Source: Bacteroidia bacterium
GTDB taxonomy: Bacteria > Bacteroidota > Bacteroidia > 2-12-FULL-35-15
Length of the DNA: 64,000 nucleotides
NCBI GenBank assembly: GCA_030654175.1
Contig: JAURXZ010000001.1
Span: 62,001 to 126,000 of the forward strand
Direction of reading: 5' to 3'
The notes below the pieces were generated by a model. The model saw only the letters and a program-made list of their open reading frames with translations, ran no database searches and was not told the origin of the DNA. How positions within the stretch are numbered: the first letter of the stretch is position 1; each line of letters begins with the position of its first letter. Made by a program: the position numbers and the translations under genes. Shown piece after piece: positions 35,120-43,285 of the stretch.

Positions 35120-35584
35120 ATGAAAACAACCTTAATTATGCTGGCAAGCGTGCTAACATTTGGCTGTGCCAACGCTCAAAAAATAAATGAATCGGAAGTT
35201 CCTGCAAAAGTGAAAGAAGCATTCGCAAAAAAATATCCCGGAGCGAAAGTGGAAAAATGGGAAAAAGAAAATGCCGATTACGAAGCAGAATTTGAGTTGA
35301 ACAAAGTAGAATCTTCTGTGGTTATTGATGCTAATGGAAACTTTAAAGAGACTGAACAGGAAATCAAATCTTCTGAACTTCCTAAAGGAGTAACTGACTA
35401 CTGTGCTAAGAACTTTGCTGATTACAAGTTAGATGAAGCTGCAAAAATTACAGATGCTTCAGGAAAAGTAACCTTTGAGGCAGAGATGAAAAAAGGGAAG
35501 GAGCATTTTGATGCTATATTTGATGATAAAGGCAATTTTATAAAAAAATCTGCTCCTGCAACAACAGAGGAAGACAAAGACTAA
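35120..35584 (+). CDS. Exported PepSY-like domain protein
   Basis: Periplasmic protein of 154 aa with signal peptide ending GCANAQ and two PepSY-like repeats: VKEAFAKKYPGAKVEKWEKE, then DYEAEFELNKVESSVVIDAN, and LPKGVTDYCAKNFADYKLDE with VTFEAEMKKGKEHFDAIFDD. PepSY-like domains in Bacteroidota often belong to two-component stress regulons, as here. It may bind a metal or inhibit an enzyme; not determinable. A terminator follows. Confidence 0.88.
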   Translation: MKTTLIMLASVLTFGCANAQKINESEVPAKVKEAFAKKYPGAKVEKWEKENADYEAEFELNKVESSVVIDANGNFKETEQEIKSSELPKGVTDYCAKNFADYKLDEAAKITDASGKVTFEAEMKKGKEHFDAIFDDKGNFIKKSAPATTEEDKD

Positions 35585-35605
35585 TTGATTATTTAATTTG
35601 GTAGG

Positions 35606-35633
35606 AAAGGAGGGGATTTTTCTCTCCTTTTTT
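35606..35633 (+). terminator. Terminator after the PepSY-like gene
   Basis: AAAGGAG (35606-35612) pairs with CTCCTTT (35624-35630), followed by a T-run to 35633. It separates the plus-strand regulon from the minus-strand virus-like genes that end at 35679. Confidence 0.7.
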
Positions 35634-35678
35634 ATTGCAATCAATTCAATTAACTAATTCAAGATATTCAAAACGTTG

Positions 35679-36209
35679 TTATACCACTCCCGAATAAATC
35701 ATTTTCTGTGGATCAACTTTAGCACCGGAGGCATCAGTTAGCGTAAGATGCAAATGTGGCCCGGTACTTTTTCCTGTATTTCCTGACAATCCAATTACAT
35801 CACCTTGTTTTACCTTGTCTCCTTTTTTTACCAACGGTTTGTTAAGATGCGCATAGCCTGTTTTATAGCCATTATCGTGTTTGATGATAACCTGATTCCC
35901 TCCATCACCACCGGTTGTTACTGCATCCACAATACCCGGCATTGGGCTTTTAATTGGAGTATTTAAAGAAACAGCTAAATCAATTCCATTGTGAAAAGCA
36001 TTCTGTTTTCCAGTTTTGGGATCAGTACGATATCCAAATTTGCTTGTGATTTTAGCTACTACCGGTCGAAGCCAGCTTTGTGCTTTTTCTGCGGCATCTT
36101 TGGCAACCTCTTTTATTTTTTTCCTGTTTTTGTGAACGAGGATGCCAATGGTAATTAAACCTGCTGTTATGCCAAGTCCCCAATAAACCTGTTTACGTGA
36201 AATATTCAT
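35679..36209 (-). CDS. Membrane-anchored M23 peptidase (peptidoglycan endopeptidase)
   Basis: Zn-dependent cleavage of peptidoglycan cross-links. In 176 aa: N-terminal helix (residues 7-25, WGLGITAGLITIGILVH), basic linker, and M23 domain with ligands His73 and Asp77 (AFHNGIDLA), His121 (GYAHLN), and the H-x-H pair His152/His154 (GPHLHLTL). The start follows the GH108 gene by 6 nt. The anchor instead of a signal peptide fits a virion membrane protein for entry or lysis. It is the last gene of the virus-like operon; its 3' end is repeated as a remnant at 30723. Confidence 0.93.
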   Translation of the reverse strand: MNISRKQVYWGLGITAGLITIGILVHKNRKKIKEVAKDAAEKAQSWLRPVVAKITSKFGYRTDPKTGKQNAFHNGIDLAVSLNTPIKSPMPGIVDAVTTGGDGGNQVIIKHDNGYKTGYAHLNKPLVKKGDKVKQGDVIGLSGNTGKSTGPHLHLTLTDASGAKVDPQKMIYSGVV

Positions 36210-36215
36210 TTTACT

Positions 36216-36920
36216 TCATTTTTTTACATGCAGAGCTGCAATCACTACTTTTTTTCTCCAGTGTCTTATCAGAAAAAAAGCACCTACTCCTAAAGCAATT
36301 ACTGTTAATCCTATAATAACTCCACCCTTATGTTCCTTTACTATTTCTTCGGTATCAGAGAAAAATCCTGTTGAATACAGTGCAATTATTTTCGCCATAC
36401 GATTAAAATAACCTTTCTCATAAGTAAGGCCCTTAAAAAAATTCTTACGGATTTCCATTAAGGCATTAAAGAATTTGTTATCGGGAAGACTGTTTATTTT
36501 TGATACTTCGTCATCCGATAATTTAAAGGACTTATACTCCTGTACCGTGCCTGCGCCCATCAGTTTGTTAATGGTCTGACGAGTATGTAGCGGTCCATAG
36601 CTACCGGAACCATACACACTATCAAATACAAGGTGCGCAACAGGCTGGCTTTTAATTTTATCTCCTTGAACCGGATCCCAGAATTTTGCTTTAGCAATCT
36701 TTTGAGCAAGCTCAGGACTAAGATTTTTAATTTCTTCAGCTGTCGGGCATCGCTTAAAATAATCGCCATAGGCAATAGCCGAGATACCAAACTTTGTCCC
36801 GATCAGTTTACTGCCAGGTTTCCCTTTGGCGGGACAATAATTTGCAGAATCATTTGCTAATTGCTGATAACCGCCTTCAAAACCTTTCGTACCCGTCCAT
36901 ATTTGGGAGAAATTACCCAT
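36216..36920 (-). CDS. GH108-type N-acetylmuramidase with C-terminal membrane span
   Basis: Peptidoglycan-cleaving glycosidase (lysozyme-like), 234 aa. Catalytic Glu15 in the family motif TGTKGFEGGY, then GTKFGISAIAYGDYFKR, the PG-binding-type helical region (FDSVYGSGSYGPLHTRQTIN) and a C-terminal span (GGVIIGLTVIALGVGAFFLI) with a basic tail. The start is ATG 36920, with AAGGACA just before it; a 22-residue Lys-rich extension upstream comes from the preceding gene. Tail-anchored muramidases are unusual for tailed phages and fit an enzyme in a viral membrane. Confidence 0.92.
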   Translation of the reverse strand: MGNFSQIWTGTKGFEGGYQQLANDSANYCPAKGKPGSKLIGTKFGISAIAYGDYFKRCPTAEEIKNLSPELAQKIAKAKFWDPVQGDKIKSQPVAHLVFDSVYGSGSYGPLHTRQTINKLMGAGTVQEYKSFKLSDDEVSKINSLPDNKFFNALMEIRKNFFKGLTYEKGYFNRMAKIIALYSTGFFSDTEEIVKEHKGGVIIGLTVIALGVGAFFLIRHWRKKVVIAALHVKK

Positions 36921-37059
36921 TGTCCTTTTTTTCTTTTTTACAATTACATTCTTTTTCTTTTGGCACACACCGATCATACAAAGCAATAACAGTTCTCGCA
37001 GTAACCGCGAGAAGGAAAACAGTGTAAAGCACCTTCATTCCTTTACTTTGCTCATTCAT
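36913..37059 (-). CDS. 48-aa membrane protein overlapping both neighbours
   Basis: The frame from ATG 37059 to TAA 36913-36915 overlaps the stop of the upstream gene (ATGAATGA) and the start of the GH108 gene (ATGGGTAA), each by 8 nt. Sequence: MNEQSKGMKVLYTVFLLAVT, then an outward loop with Cys (CVPKEKECNCKKEKK). One membrane span and a Cys/Lys-rich end make a small holin or virion membrane protein plausible. Confidence 0.65.
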   Translation of the reverse strand: MNEQSKGMKVLYTVFLLAVTARTVIALYDRCVPKEKECNCKKEKKDNG

Positions 37060-37408
37060 GGTCTTGTGTCTTTGATAATTCTTTTAGCTGGTTGCGCAGC
37101 TGAATATTTTCTTTTTCTACACGTTCAACTTTACCCTCCAGCTCACAGATCCGGTTACGCTGGCTTTCAATTTGTTTTTTGAGTTCATGATTTTCTTCAG
37201 CTACGGCTTCCAATTCCTTCACTCTTTTTTCAAGAGTTTGAGACCATTGAATCCAGTTCTCCGAAATTTGCTTTTCTGCCTGTGCATTGATGTTCCTAAT
37301 TTCGGCTGATTGTTTTCGGTTATCTGATCGAAATTTGACAAGCATTTCTACCAGTTTCCAAAAACCGGTAGCACTAAAAATAATGGCTATGAGTTTTAAG
37401 TAATCCAT
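37052..37408 (-). CDS. Coiled-coil protein with N-terminal membrane helix
   Basis: The 118-aa protein has one membrane helix (residues 4-18) and then a long heptad-rich coiled coil (ENHELKKQIESQRNRICELE, GKVERVEKENIQLRNQLKEL). This layout resembles inner-membrane spanins or viral scaffold proteins. It starts the lysis-like cassette 12 nt after the fibre gene. No domain name can be given with certainty. Confidence 0.75.
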   Translation of the reverse strand: MDYLKLIAIIFSATGFWKLVEMLVKFRSDNRKQSAEIRNINAQAEKQISENWIQWSQTLEKRVKELEAVAEENHELKKQIESQRNRICELEGKVERVEKENIQLRNQLKELSKTQDHE

Positions 37409-37419
37409 AATAAAAAGCT

Positions 37420-38703
37420 TTAGGGTGTTTCGTAATCAATTTCGAGTGTCCAGTGTCCGGCAATAGCAATACTACCTGCTAATGCACTTAAATTGGCAAA
37501 TTTCGCCAGGTAAGTGCCATTGCCCGTTGCAAGGTTTTTTACATCATCCTCTACGTACCTGAAAAAGGTTACCTGTTCAGGTCCTAATTGAAGTTTAGAA
37601 GTAACATTCAAGTAATTACTAAATGGTCCTCCATCCCTTTGCATGGCAATATTTCCGGTATCAAAGCTGTTGGCATTAGCAGCATCTAAATTTCTTATAT
37701 AACCTTCCCATGAAAGGGATGCTTGCCTTATCGTGGATCCTATCGGGATGCCTCCTACGGCAATAATTCCAAAATGGTAATCAGCTGATCCGGCAGCTAA
37801 CACCTGTGAATCCGGTAAGGAATCGGATTGAAAACGTATCTGTGTTCTCATTTTTTTGCTGTTTAAAAGTGTAATCAGCTTTAAAGGGGTAACGAATTTG
37901 GTATCGTCTAAACCTGCCGTAATTTCCGCTTGTGTTGCTATTCGTGCAACTCCGGCAAGAACTGTGGTAGCTTGAACTAAGTTCCCTTGTATTACATTCC
38001 AGGAAGCCCCAACGGTTAACTCTGTCCCGCCCGGATTGTTTGCCGTGCAATAAATTACATCACGGACTTGAACATCAGTTCCTACTGCACCACCCACCTT
38101 TCCAGCAAGGCTAACGGTATAAGCATCCCCTTTTAAAGCAGCCGGATAATTGGGATTGAGGGAACAATCTAATATTCCCTTATCATCCCAAAGTCCCGTA
38201 ACCTTATCGGCAACATATTGTGCGAGCTTCTGCGGAGTAACGGCCCTTTGATTGTCGGTTCCGGCATTCACTTCGGTTTGCGTTGCAATTTCAATTAGCC
38301 CCATCGAATTTTCTGAGGAAATTGGAAAGGCAATAATACCGGGAGAATAATTGTTAACGATCTGAAATGCTTGCCCGTCAAACACCAGCAAGTAAACCTT
38401 TCCGACAACAATGTCTTTTTTAGATACATCAACTAATACATCTTCAATAATTTTTTTGATTGCAATTTCACCTTGGTTGTCAACATTTATTGTTGCACTA
38501 TCTTCATTGGTAACAGAGAAAATAACATTTAATGTTAATCCAATCCGGTAGTGTGTAATTGGAGGATTAAGAGTTAAATTGTATTTGTTGGTTTCCTGAC
38601 TATCGGCAATACCATGACCTCCGAGAGAATGCTCTATCGGAAAATCTCCTAATAACCTAACGTTATTGAGATTAAGGTCACTATCATATCCTCCTCCTGC
38701 CAT
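37420..38703 (-). CDS. Receptor-binding fibre/spike, shorter paralogue
   Basis: The 427-aa protein has an N-terminal anchor shared with the 567-aa neighbour (GGYDSDLNLNNVRLLGDFPI, then EHSLGGHGIA), a beta-rich segment, two copies of the phage-fibre repeat (ATQTEVNAGTDNQRAVTPQK; ATQAEITAGLDDTKFVTPLK), a shared domain between them (LNPNYPAALKGDAYTVSLAG, VQVRDVIYCTANNPGG), and a unique C-terminal domain of about 140 residues (RTQIRFQSDSLPDSQVLAAG onward). Such fibres bind host receptors, and the unique C-terminus would set specificity. Confidence 0.88.
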   Translation of the reverse strand: MAGGGYDSDLNLNNVRLLGDFPIEHSLGGHGIADSQETNKYNLTLNPPITHYRIGLTLNVIFSVTNEDSATINVDNQGEIAIKKIIEDVLVDVSKKDIVVGKVYLLVFDGQAFQIVNNYSPGIIAFPISSENSMGLIEIATQTEVNAGTDNQRAVTPQKLAQYVADKVTGLWDDKGILDCSLNPNYPAALKGDAYTVSLAGKVGGAVGTDVQVRDVIYCTANNPGGTELTVGASWNVIQGNLVQATTVLAGVARIATQAEITAGLDDTKFVTPLKLITLLNSKKMRTQIRFQSDSLPDSQVLAAGSADYHFGIIAVGGIPIGSTIRQASLSWEGYIRNLDAANANSFDTGNIAMQRDGGPFSNYLNVTSKLQLGPEQVTFFRYVEDDVKNLATGNGTYLAKFANLSALAGSIAIAGHWTLEIDYETP

Positions 38704-38718
38704 ATTCTTATCCGTTTT

Positions 38719-40422
38719 TTATGATGGTGGTTGTGTTGGATAAAACTCTATTGGGAATTTGGCAACATAAGGATTGATGTTAAAAAGCAATTCGTCATTT
38801 GCATCATAAAAACTTCCATACAAGAATACCCGGCCATTGCTGTCGATAGTGTATGAGAATTTATTAGTTGAATTAGCAATCAGTATCCCTGAAAAACCAG
38901 CACCACCATTTACGGGTTTTGGGAAGTTTAGCACATGGGTGGCTACTGTTACAGGAACAGTATTTGGCTTAAACCGGAAATCTCTTACAACAACAAGATT
39001 CCCGTTGATTATTGCTATCTGATTTCTTCCTGGAGTAAAATAGAAATTAGGGTTAACATTGGCGACAGGAAGTAAAAGAATAGATTCACGGTTAATGTAA
39101 TTGGTCAGCCTTACCTGTAATTTAAGTGGTGTGATAATACGACTATCGTCCACTCCTGCATCCGCTTCTGCCTGAGTAGCAATTTCCGCAATACCTTTTA
39201 TTATTTCAGTAGCTTGTTGCACCACAACAGCTAAGTGAGTAGCGAGTTTAAGTGGCGATACATAACGTGTATCATCGGCTCCTGCATTTACTTCTGCCTG
39301 AGTTGCTCTTTCTGAAATACCTGCCTGAACTTCCGTAGCGATCTGTGATGCGAACCACGTAACTAATTTTAAAGGAGTGATATGTCTTAGATCATCCGCC
39401 CCTGCATTTACTTCAGCTTGTGTCGCTCTTTCTGAAATTCCCGCCTGAGCTTCCGTAGCAAGTTGAGCAGCAAACCATGTTATAAGTTTTAATGGAGTAA
39501 GAAATTTCGTATTGTTTACTCCTGCCGTAACCTCTGCCTGTGATGCAATTTGAGCAAAACCAGCAATGGATTCAGTCGCTTGAACTAAATTCGATTGAAT
39601 AATATTCCATGCAAAGCCTGCTGTTTCTTTATCGCCACCGGGATTGTTCTGAGTACAATAAATAACATCCCTTACCTGTACATCGTCACCAAATAAACCT
39701 CCAATTTTACCAGCCACGCTGATCGTGTAAGCATCCCCAACTTGGCCAGCCGGATAGTTTGGATTGGTTGAAGCATTTATTAAGCCCTTATCTTCCCATA
39801 AGCCCGTGAGCTTGTCTGCAACGTATGAAGCGAGCTTTGCCGGAGTAACAAATTTCATATCGTCTTCTCCGTCATTCACTTCTGCCTGACTTGCAATCAT
39901 AGAGATTCCCGGAGTGGCTTCTGTCGCTACTTTGGTTAAAAACCAATTGGTCAATTTTAAAGCAGTAATGTGTCTTTCATCGTCCACACCGGCATTTACC
40001 TCTCCCTGTGTAGCTCTTTCTGTTACACCGGGTGCATTTTCATTTGCCAATGCTAAAGGGGAATTGTCGTCAAGGTTTACCACCTGGAATACATTTCCGT
40101 CAAAAATTAAAATGTATTGCTGGTTTGCCTTTAGGTCATTTGGCTCAACATCCACTAAATTATTATCCACTACTTTTTTAATGGAAATATTCCCTTTGCC
40201 ATTCACATTGATAAGTGAAGCTCCTGTATTTGTATTTAGAAATTTGACTTCCAACCTTTGTCCATCACGGTATTGAGATAATCCCGGATTGAGTGTAAGC
40301 ACATAACCGTTTGTTCCTGTTGCAATGCCGTATCCTCCGAGTAAATGTTCGGCTGGAAAATCCCCAACGTAATTTATATCGTTGAGATTTACATCGCTTT
40401 GATAACCTCCAATGAAACTCAT
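38719..40422 (-). CDS. Receptor-binding fibre/spike with six repeat units
   Basis: The 567-aa protein has the same N-terminal anchor as its neighbour (GGYQSDVNLNDINYVGDFPA, EHLLGGYGIA), then six fibre repeats of the type TQAEVNAGADDxRxITPLKL, two of them before and four after the shared middle domain (NPNYPAGQVGDAYTISVAGK). The C-terminal 110 residues (SILLLPVANVNPNFYFTPGR onwards) differ from the neighbour. Repeat DNA at about 39200-39480 is strongly similar and could recombine. Likely the main host-recognition fibre. Confidence 0.88.
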   Translation of the reverse strand: MSFIGGYQSDVNLNDINYVGDFPAEHLLGGYGIATGTNGYVLTLNPGLSQYRDGQRLEVKFLNTNTGASLINVNGKGNISIKKVVDNNLVDVEPNDLKANQQYILIFDGNVFQVVNLDDNSPLALANENAPGVTERATQGEVNAGVDDERHITALKLTNWFLTKVATEATPGISMIASQAEVNDGEDDMKFVTPAKLASYVADKLTGLWEDKGLINASTNPNYPAGQVGDAYTISVAGKIGGLFGDDVQVRDVIYCTQNNPGGDKETAGFAWNIIQSNLVQATESIAGFAQIASQAEVTAGVNNTKFLTPLKLITWFAAQLATEAQAGISERATQAEVNAGADDLRHITPLKLVTWFASQIATEVQAGISERATQAEVNAGADDTRYVSPLKLATHLAVVVQQATEIIKGIAEIATQAEADAGVDDSRIITPLKLQVRLTNYINRESILLLPVANVNPNFYFTPGRNQIAIINGNLVVVRDFRFKPNTVPVTVATHVLNFPKPVNGGAGFSGILIANSTNKFSYTIDSNGRVFLYGSFYDANDELLFNINPYVAKFPIEFYPTQPPS

Positions 40423-40447
40423 ATTTAAAGTATTAGTGAGTAAAAAA

Positions 40448-40867
40448 TTATTTTAAAATGGCTAATGCCGCAAAAATGAATGTACCAGCAGCAAACAATC
40501 TTTTCTGCCATCGTTCATTCCGGTATTTCTTTTCGGATTGTTTTAAATCCGTATTTAGATTTTGGATAACTCCTTCCTGGTTGTTGATAATGTGTTGCTG
40601 GTTACCTGTTTTCATTGTGAGTACCAGTATGGAACTATCATTAACAGCTTGCAACTGGTTTAACAGTTCTACTTCATTTTCGGTTTGAGTTAAAACAGAA
40701 TCACAATACTTACTGTTCTCCAAATGCTTTGCAATGACTTTGCTTTGCGGTATTGTAAAACAGAAAAGCGTGTCTTTATTTTGTACCTGTACTTTCGGTA
40801 TTAAACTTTGAGAAGAAACCGAAAAGCTCATCATTATTGAGAGCATCAATGGTATTAACTTTTTCAT
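40448..40867 (-). CDS. Spanin-like protein with signal peptide and C-terminal membrane span
   Basis: The 139-aa protein has a signal peptide ending VSSQ, a periplasmic helical domain with Cys and coiled-coil heptads (GVIQNLNTDLKQSEKKYRNE) and a C-terminal hydrophobic helix (LFAAGTFIFAALAIL). Its gene overlaps the 40776-41132 gene by 92 nt in another frame, an arrangement like Rz/Rz1 spanin pairs. It differs from Rz1 because I see no lipobox. A role in joining membranes at lysis is inferred. Confidence 0.7.
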   Translation of the reverse strand: MKKLIPLMLSIMMSFSVSSQSLIPKVQVQNKDTLFCFTIPQSKVIAKHLENSKYCDSVLTQTENEVELLNQLQAVNDSSILVLTMKTGNQQHIINNQEGVIQNLNTDLKQSEKKYRNERWQKRLFAAGTFIFAALAILK

Positions 40868-41132
40868 GTTGTTTGTTTTTTAATTGAACTATGATTTGTT
40901 TGGTACTGGAAAGTTTCTCCTGAAGGCTATCGGTTTTTTCCTGAAAACTGCGGTATTTCTCATCCAGTAGCAGGTTACTTTGATTGAGTGAATCATTCTG
41001 CGCCTCCAGTCGCTTTGTGTTTGCTCCGCATTCTTTTTCCCCGGCCTGACAAGGAATTTTCAGCTCAATGGCTACATACAGCGCAAAGCAGATAAATAAA
41101 AGAATAGAGGTTATGATGTTATTTCCCTTCAT
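40776..41132 (-). CDS. Inner-membrane spanin-like coiled-coil protein
   Basis: The 118-aa protein has an N-terminal membrane helix (IITSILLFICFALYVAIEL), a Cys pair (CQAGEKEC) and a coiled coil (RLEAQNDSLNQSNLLLDEKY). The last 92 nt of the gene are read in another frame by the next gene, an overlap typical of spanin pairs. It follows the holin-like gene at 41119-41514 (14-nt overlap), which supports a lysis cassette. Confidence 0.7.
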   Translation of the reverse strand: MKGNNIITSILLFICFALYVAIELKIPCQAGEKECGANTKRLEAQNDSLNQSNLLLDEKYRSFQEKTDSLQEKLSSTKQIIVQLKNKQHEKVNTIDALNNDELFGFFSKFNTESTGTK

Positions 41133-41514
41133 TTCCAGTAATTTTTTTTAGTTGTTCTTCGTCCAATAAATGTTTTGAAATGGATTCGGGGAGTGCATGT
41201 TTCGCCAACCAATAGAGCAATGCTTCCACAATGAACTTGTGAAACACCAATGCAAAAATGAAGGACTGGAACAAGTTTTCGATGTGCTGTATTTTGTATC
41301 CACGCAAAAAGTATAATCCTGTTCCGTACACAATTCCAATAATGATAACACGGTAACGTGTCCGGGTTTGTGTTCCGGTAGCTTTCTGCAAACCTTCTTT
41401 TACCTTGTAATGGTTAATACCATAACAGATAATGATAAAAGTGATGATGTACTGCCAGTCCAGGGCGGTCATGTAATTTTTAATTTGTGCGATGATCTCG
41501 GTTAGTGTTTCCAT
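41119..41514 (-). CDS. Holin-like multi-span membrane protein
   Basis: The 131-aa protein has three hydrophobic segments (about residues 20-35 YIITFIIICYGI, 55-71 VIIIGIVYGTGLYFL, 82-101 LFQSFIFALVFHKFIV) and a charged C-terminus. Size and position directly before the overlapping spanin-like genes suggest a holin that releases the peptidoglycan hydrolases. There is no clear family motif, so the call rests on topology and context. Confidence 0.65.
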   Translation of the reverse strand: METLTEIIAQIKNYMTALDWQYIITFIIICYGINHYKVKEGLQKATGTQTRTRYRVIIIGIVYGTGLYFLRGYKIQHIENLFQSFIFALVFHKFIVEALLYWLAKHALPESISKHLLDEEQLKKITGNEGK

Positions 41515-41536
41515 TAGGGTTAATTTTAATTAGTAA

Positions 41537-41884
41537 TTATGTGCCGAAAAGAATTGCATCTACTGATTTTAAGTCGGCTCTCTCCAGTATCTTTTTTTCT
41601 TTCAGCTTTGCTATAATGGGTTCAAGCTCCTGTTCAGGTACTCGTTGAATTGCTTTCTCTGAATACTTTGCAAGCAGCTTTACTTCCCATAAATAGAGTT
41701 TGTCCAATTCTTCTTTGAGTGATTTTATTTGTTCTTCACTCAATTCCTTGTTCAGTTTTTTCGATTCCTCTATCCACGACTTTACCAGTTTTTTAATAAA
41801 ATAGTCCTTCACCTGTGAGTACGTCAGGTAAAGCGTTCCGGCTGTCAGGGAAATTGAAAAAACGGCTATAAGTGCTTTCTTCAT
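41537..41884 (-). CDS. Small helical protein with N-terminal membrane span
   Basis: The 115-aa protein has a membrane/signal helix (ALIAVFSISLTAGTLYLTYS) followed by highly charged helices (LNKELSEEQIKSLKEELDKL, KLKEKKILERADLKSV). No recognised domain. The next gene starts 3 nt from it, as in other dense runs of small membrane genes here, which suggests a minor virion membrane protein. Confidence 0.7.
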   Translation of the reverse strand: MKKALIAVFSISLTAGTLYLTYSQVKDYFIKKLVKSWIEESKKLNKELSEEQIKSLKEELDKLYLWEVKLLAKYSEKAIQRVPEQELEPIIAKLKEKKILERADLKSVDAILFGT

Positions 41885-41886
41885 TA

Positions 41887-42102
41887 CTATTGTGATTTAC
41901 TGGTGAACATTGATTTAATCATGTAGTAAGCAACCGTGCTTAATGTAGTGGCTCCTACCACCGCAGCAACGAACTTGAAAATGGTATCGTTTGTGAGTGT
42001 GATTTTTACGTCCGTTCTCAAACCTTCATCTCCGAAAGTGTTATCGAGGTACTTTTTTAATAGTCCCTTTTTTTGTTCCTTATCTTGTGTTGTCTCTGCC
42101 AT
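41887..42102 (-). CDS. 71-aa protein with C-terminal membrane span
   Basis: It has a charged N-terminal half (TTQDKEQKKGLLKKYLDNTF) and a C-terminal hydrophobic helix (FKFVAAVVGATTLSTVAYYM). Tail-anchored small proteins recur in this operon. Its stop is 2 nt before the next gene. Function unknown; probably a virion membrane component. Confidence 0.7.
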   Translation of the reverse strand: MAETTQDKEQKKGLLKKYLDNTFGDEGLRTDVKITLTNDTIFKFVAAVVGATTLSTVAYYMIKSMFTSKSQ

Positions 42103-42105
42103 TGC

Positions 42106-42642
42106 TTATTTTTTTGGTGGTTCGGCTGTTCTGTACTGTGGAAGTTTTTTTGTGATATCCAGTATTTCTCCAACTTCTTCTTTGCTTAACCTGCTTTTCA
42201 GATCATCAATCAGGTTTATCTTTTCGGTGGATGCCTGGTAATACTGATAAGCAACTTGTGATACCTGTACCTGATCTTTTAATGCACGGAACACTCCTTT
42301 GATTTTATCTTCATCATCGTCAAATACTCCCCAGGAATCACGTATGTCTTTTGCAAATGATTTTGCGCTGGCCACTGTGAGCATATACATTGGCTTTTTT
42401 ATTTTCTTACCAATGTTTTCCCAATAGCGCATATCAAAAGCATTGCTTTCAACAAGCCCAACTGAATCAGGGGCAATATCTCTTTGCAGTTCGCTGAAAA
42501 ATGCAATAGCTAATCGGTCTCGCTTTTTTCTTTTGTTATTAAAAACAACAACGCCAATCCACACTCCGGCAATGGTTACAACACCTCCGATGATGAGGAC
42601 TTTTTTATTTGTCCGGGCGATATTTATAGCAGCAGCTTTCAT
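42106..42642 (-). CDS. 178-aa protein with N-terminal membrane span
   Basis: A basic N-terminus and membrane helix (VLIIGGVVTIAGVWIGVVVF) precede a soluble helical domain (IAFFSELQRDIAPDSVGLVE, FAKDIRDSWGVFDDDEDKIK, LIDDLKSRLSKEEVGEILDI). The charge pattern around DDDEDK suggests an exposed helical domain. The start overlaps the stop of the 42639 gene by 4 nt. I do not recognise a family; the soluble half may be internal to the virion. Confidence 0.72.
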   Translation of the reverse strand: MKAAAINIARTNKKVLIIGGVVTIAGVWIGVVVFNNKRKKRDRLAIAFFSELQRDIAPDSVGLVESNAFDMRYWENIGKKIKKPMYMLTVASAKSFAKDIRDSWGVFDDDEDKIKGVFRALKDQVQVSQVAYQYYQASTEKINLIDDLKSRLSKEEVGEILDITKKLPQYRTAEPPKK

Positions 42643-43073
42643 TTTAATAGATTTGCCACCCTCCCTTGTGGAGTTAATGCTGCAACATCAGATGCAGACG
42701 TGTTCTGTGACACTTTTACAATAGCATACAGGATTGCCGCTATAACCGCAGTCAATACAATAGGAACTCCGTATGTTAGCACCTGGGTAATGCCTTTACC
42801 AAGACCCATGATGCTTCCTCCTAAGTCCGCTGCGGATGCAACGGCACTTGTAGCCAGGTTAGTAACATCAATATCCTGTTTCTTGAAAAAAGCGTTAAAG
42901 TCTGGACGGGTAGTACAAGAAGCTGTTGAGCCATTCACCTGCCATGTCTTCAACCAAATTGTTTTGGCGTTTTCAGCTCCGAATTTTTCCTCCAGCTTTT
43001 TGAAATAGCTGATCCATTCCGAACATTCGGAACTTTTCTCCGGAATAATTATGTCCTGTATGATAGTTGCCAT
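42639..43073 (-). CDS. 144-aa protein with C-terminal membrane span
   Basis: The N-terminal domain (ECSEWISYFKKLEEKFGAEN, then TIWLKTWQVNGSTASCTTRP) has conserved Trp/Cys residues and is followed by a Gly/Ala-rich stretch and one or two membrane helices (ITQVLTYGVPIVLTAVIAAI). The SIMGLGKG segment could also be membrane-active. It may be a structural or fusion-type virion protein; inferred from topology only. Confidence 0.72.
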   Translation of the reverse strand: MATIIQDIIIPEKSSECSEWISYFKKLEEKFGAENAKTIWLKTWQVNGSTASCTTRPDFNAFFKKQDIDVTNLATSAVASAADLGGSIMGLGKGITQVLTYGVPIVLTAVIAAILYAIVKVSQNTSASDVAALTPQGRVANLLK

Positions 43074-43090
43074 CTCGTTTTATAATGTGT

Positions 43091-43285
43091 CTATGACACC
43101 TTTAATATATTTTCGACTTCCTTTTGCATTTCCTTTGGTTGAAGGGTTGGCAGATTTTCTTTAATAAACCTTTCCAGTTGTTTACGGATTTTAACTTCAC
43201 GTTCTCTCGCTTGATTCCTGGATAGCGTTGTAAAGATTTCCCTGCCAATCCAAACTCCCGCAGCAAGTATTAATACCGTTCTCAT
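43091..43285 (-). CDS. 64-aa protein with N-terminal membrane span
   Basis: MRTVLILAAGVWIGREIF is a membrane helix, followed by charged helices (SRNQAREREVKIRKQLERFI). The start overlaps the stop of the amidase gene by 4 nt (ATGA). Same design as other small virion-like membrane proteins in the cluster. Confidence 0.7.
   Translation of the reverse strand: MRTVLILAAGVWIGREIFTTLSRNQAREREVKIRKQLERFIKENLPTLQPKEMQKEVENILKVS

Noticed and set aside
36921-36986. Longer start of the GH108 muramidase
   Set aside because: The 22 extra residues are the third frame of the 48-aa gene at 36913-37059; the ATG at 36920 has AAGGACA before it and gives the usual family start.
39200-39480. CRISPR-like array
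   Set aside because: The repeats are coding, about 120 bp apart, and part of the fibre repeats; there are no regular spacers and no cas genes.
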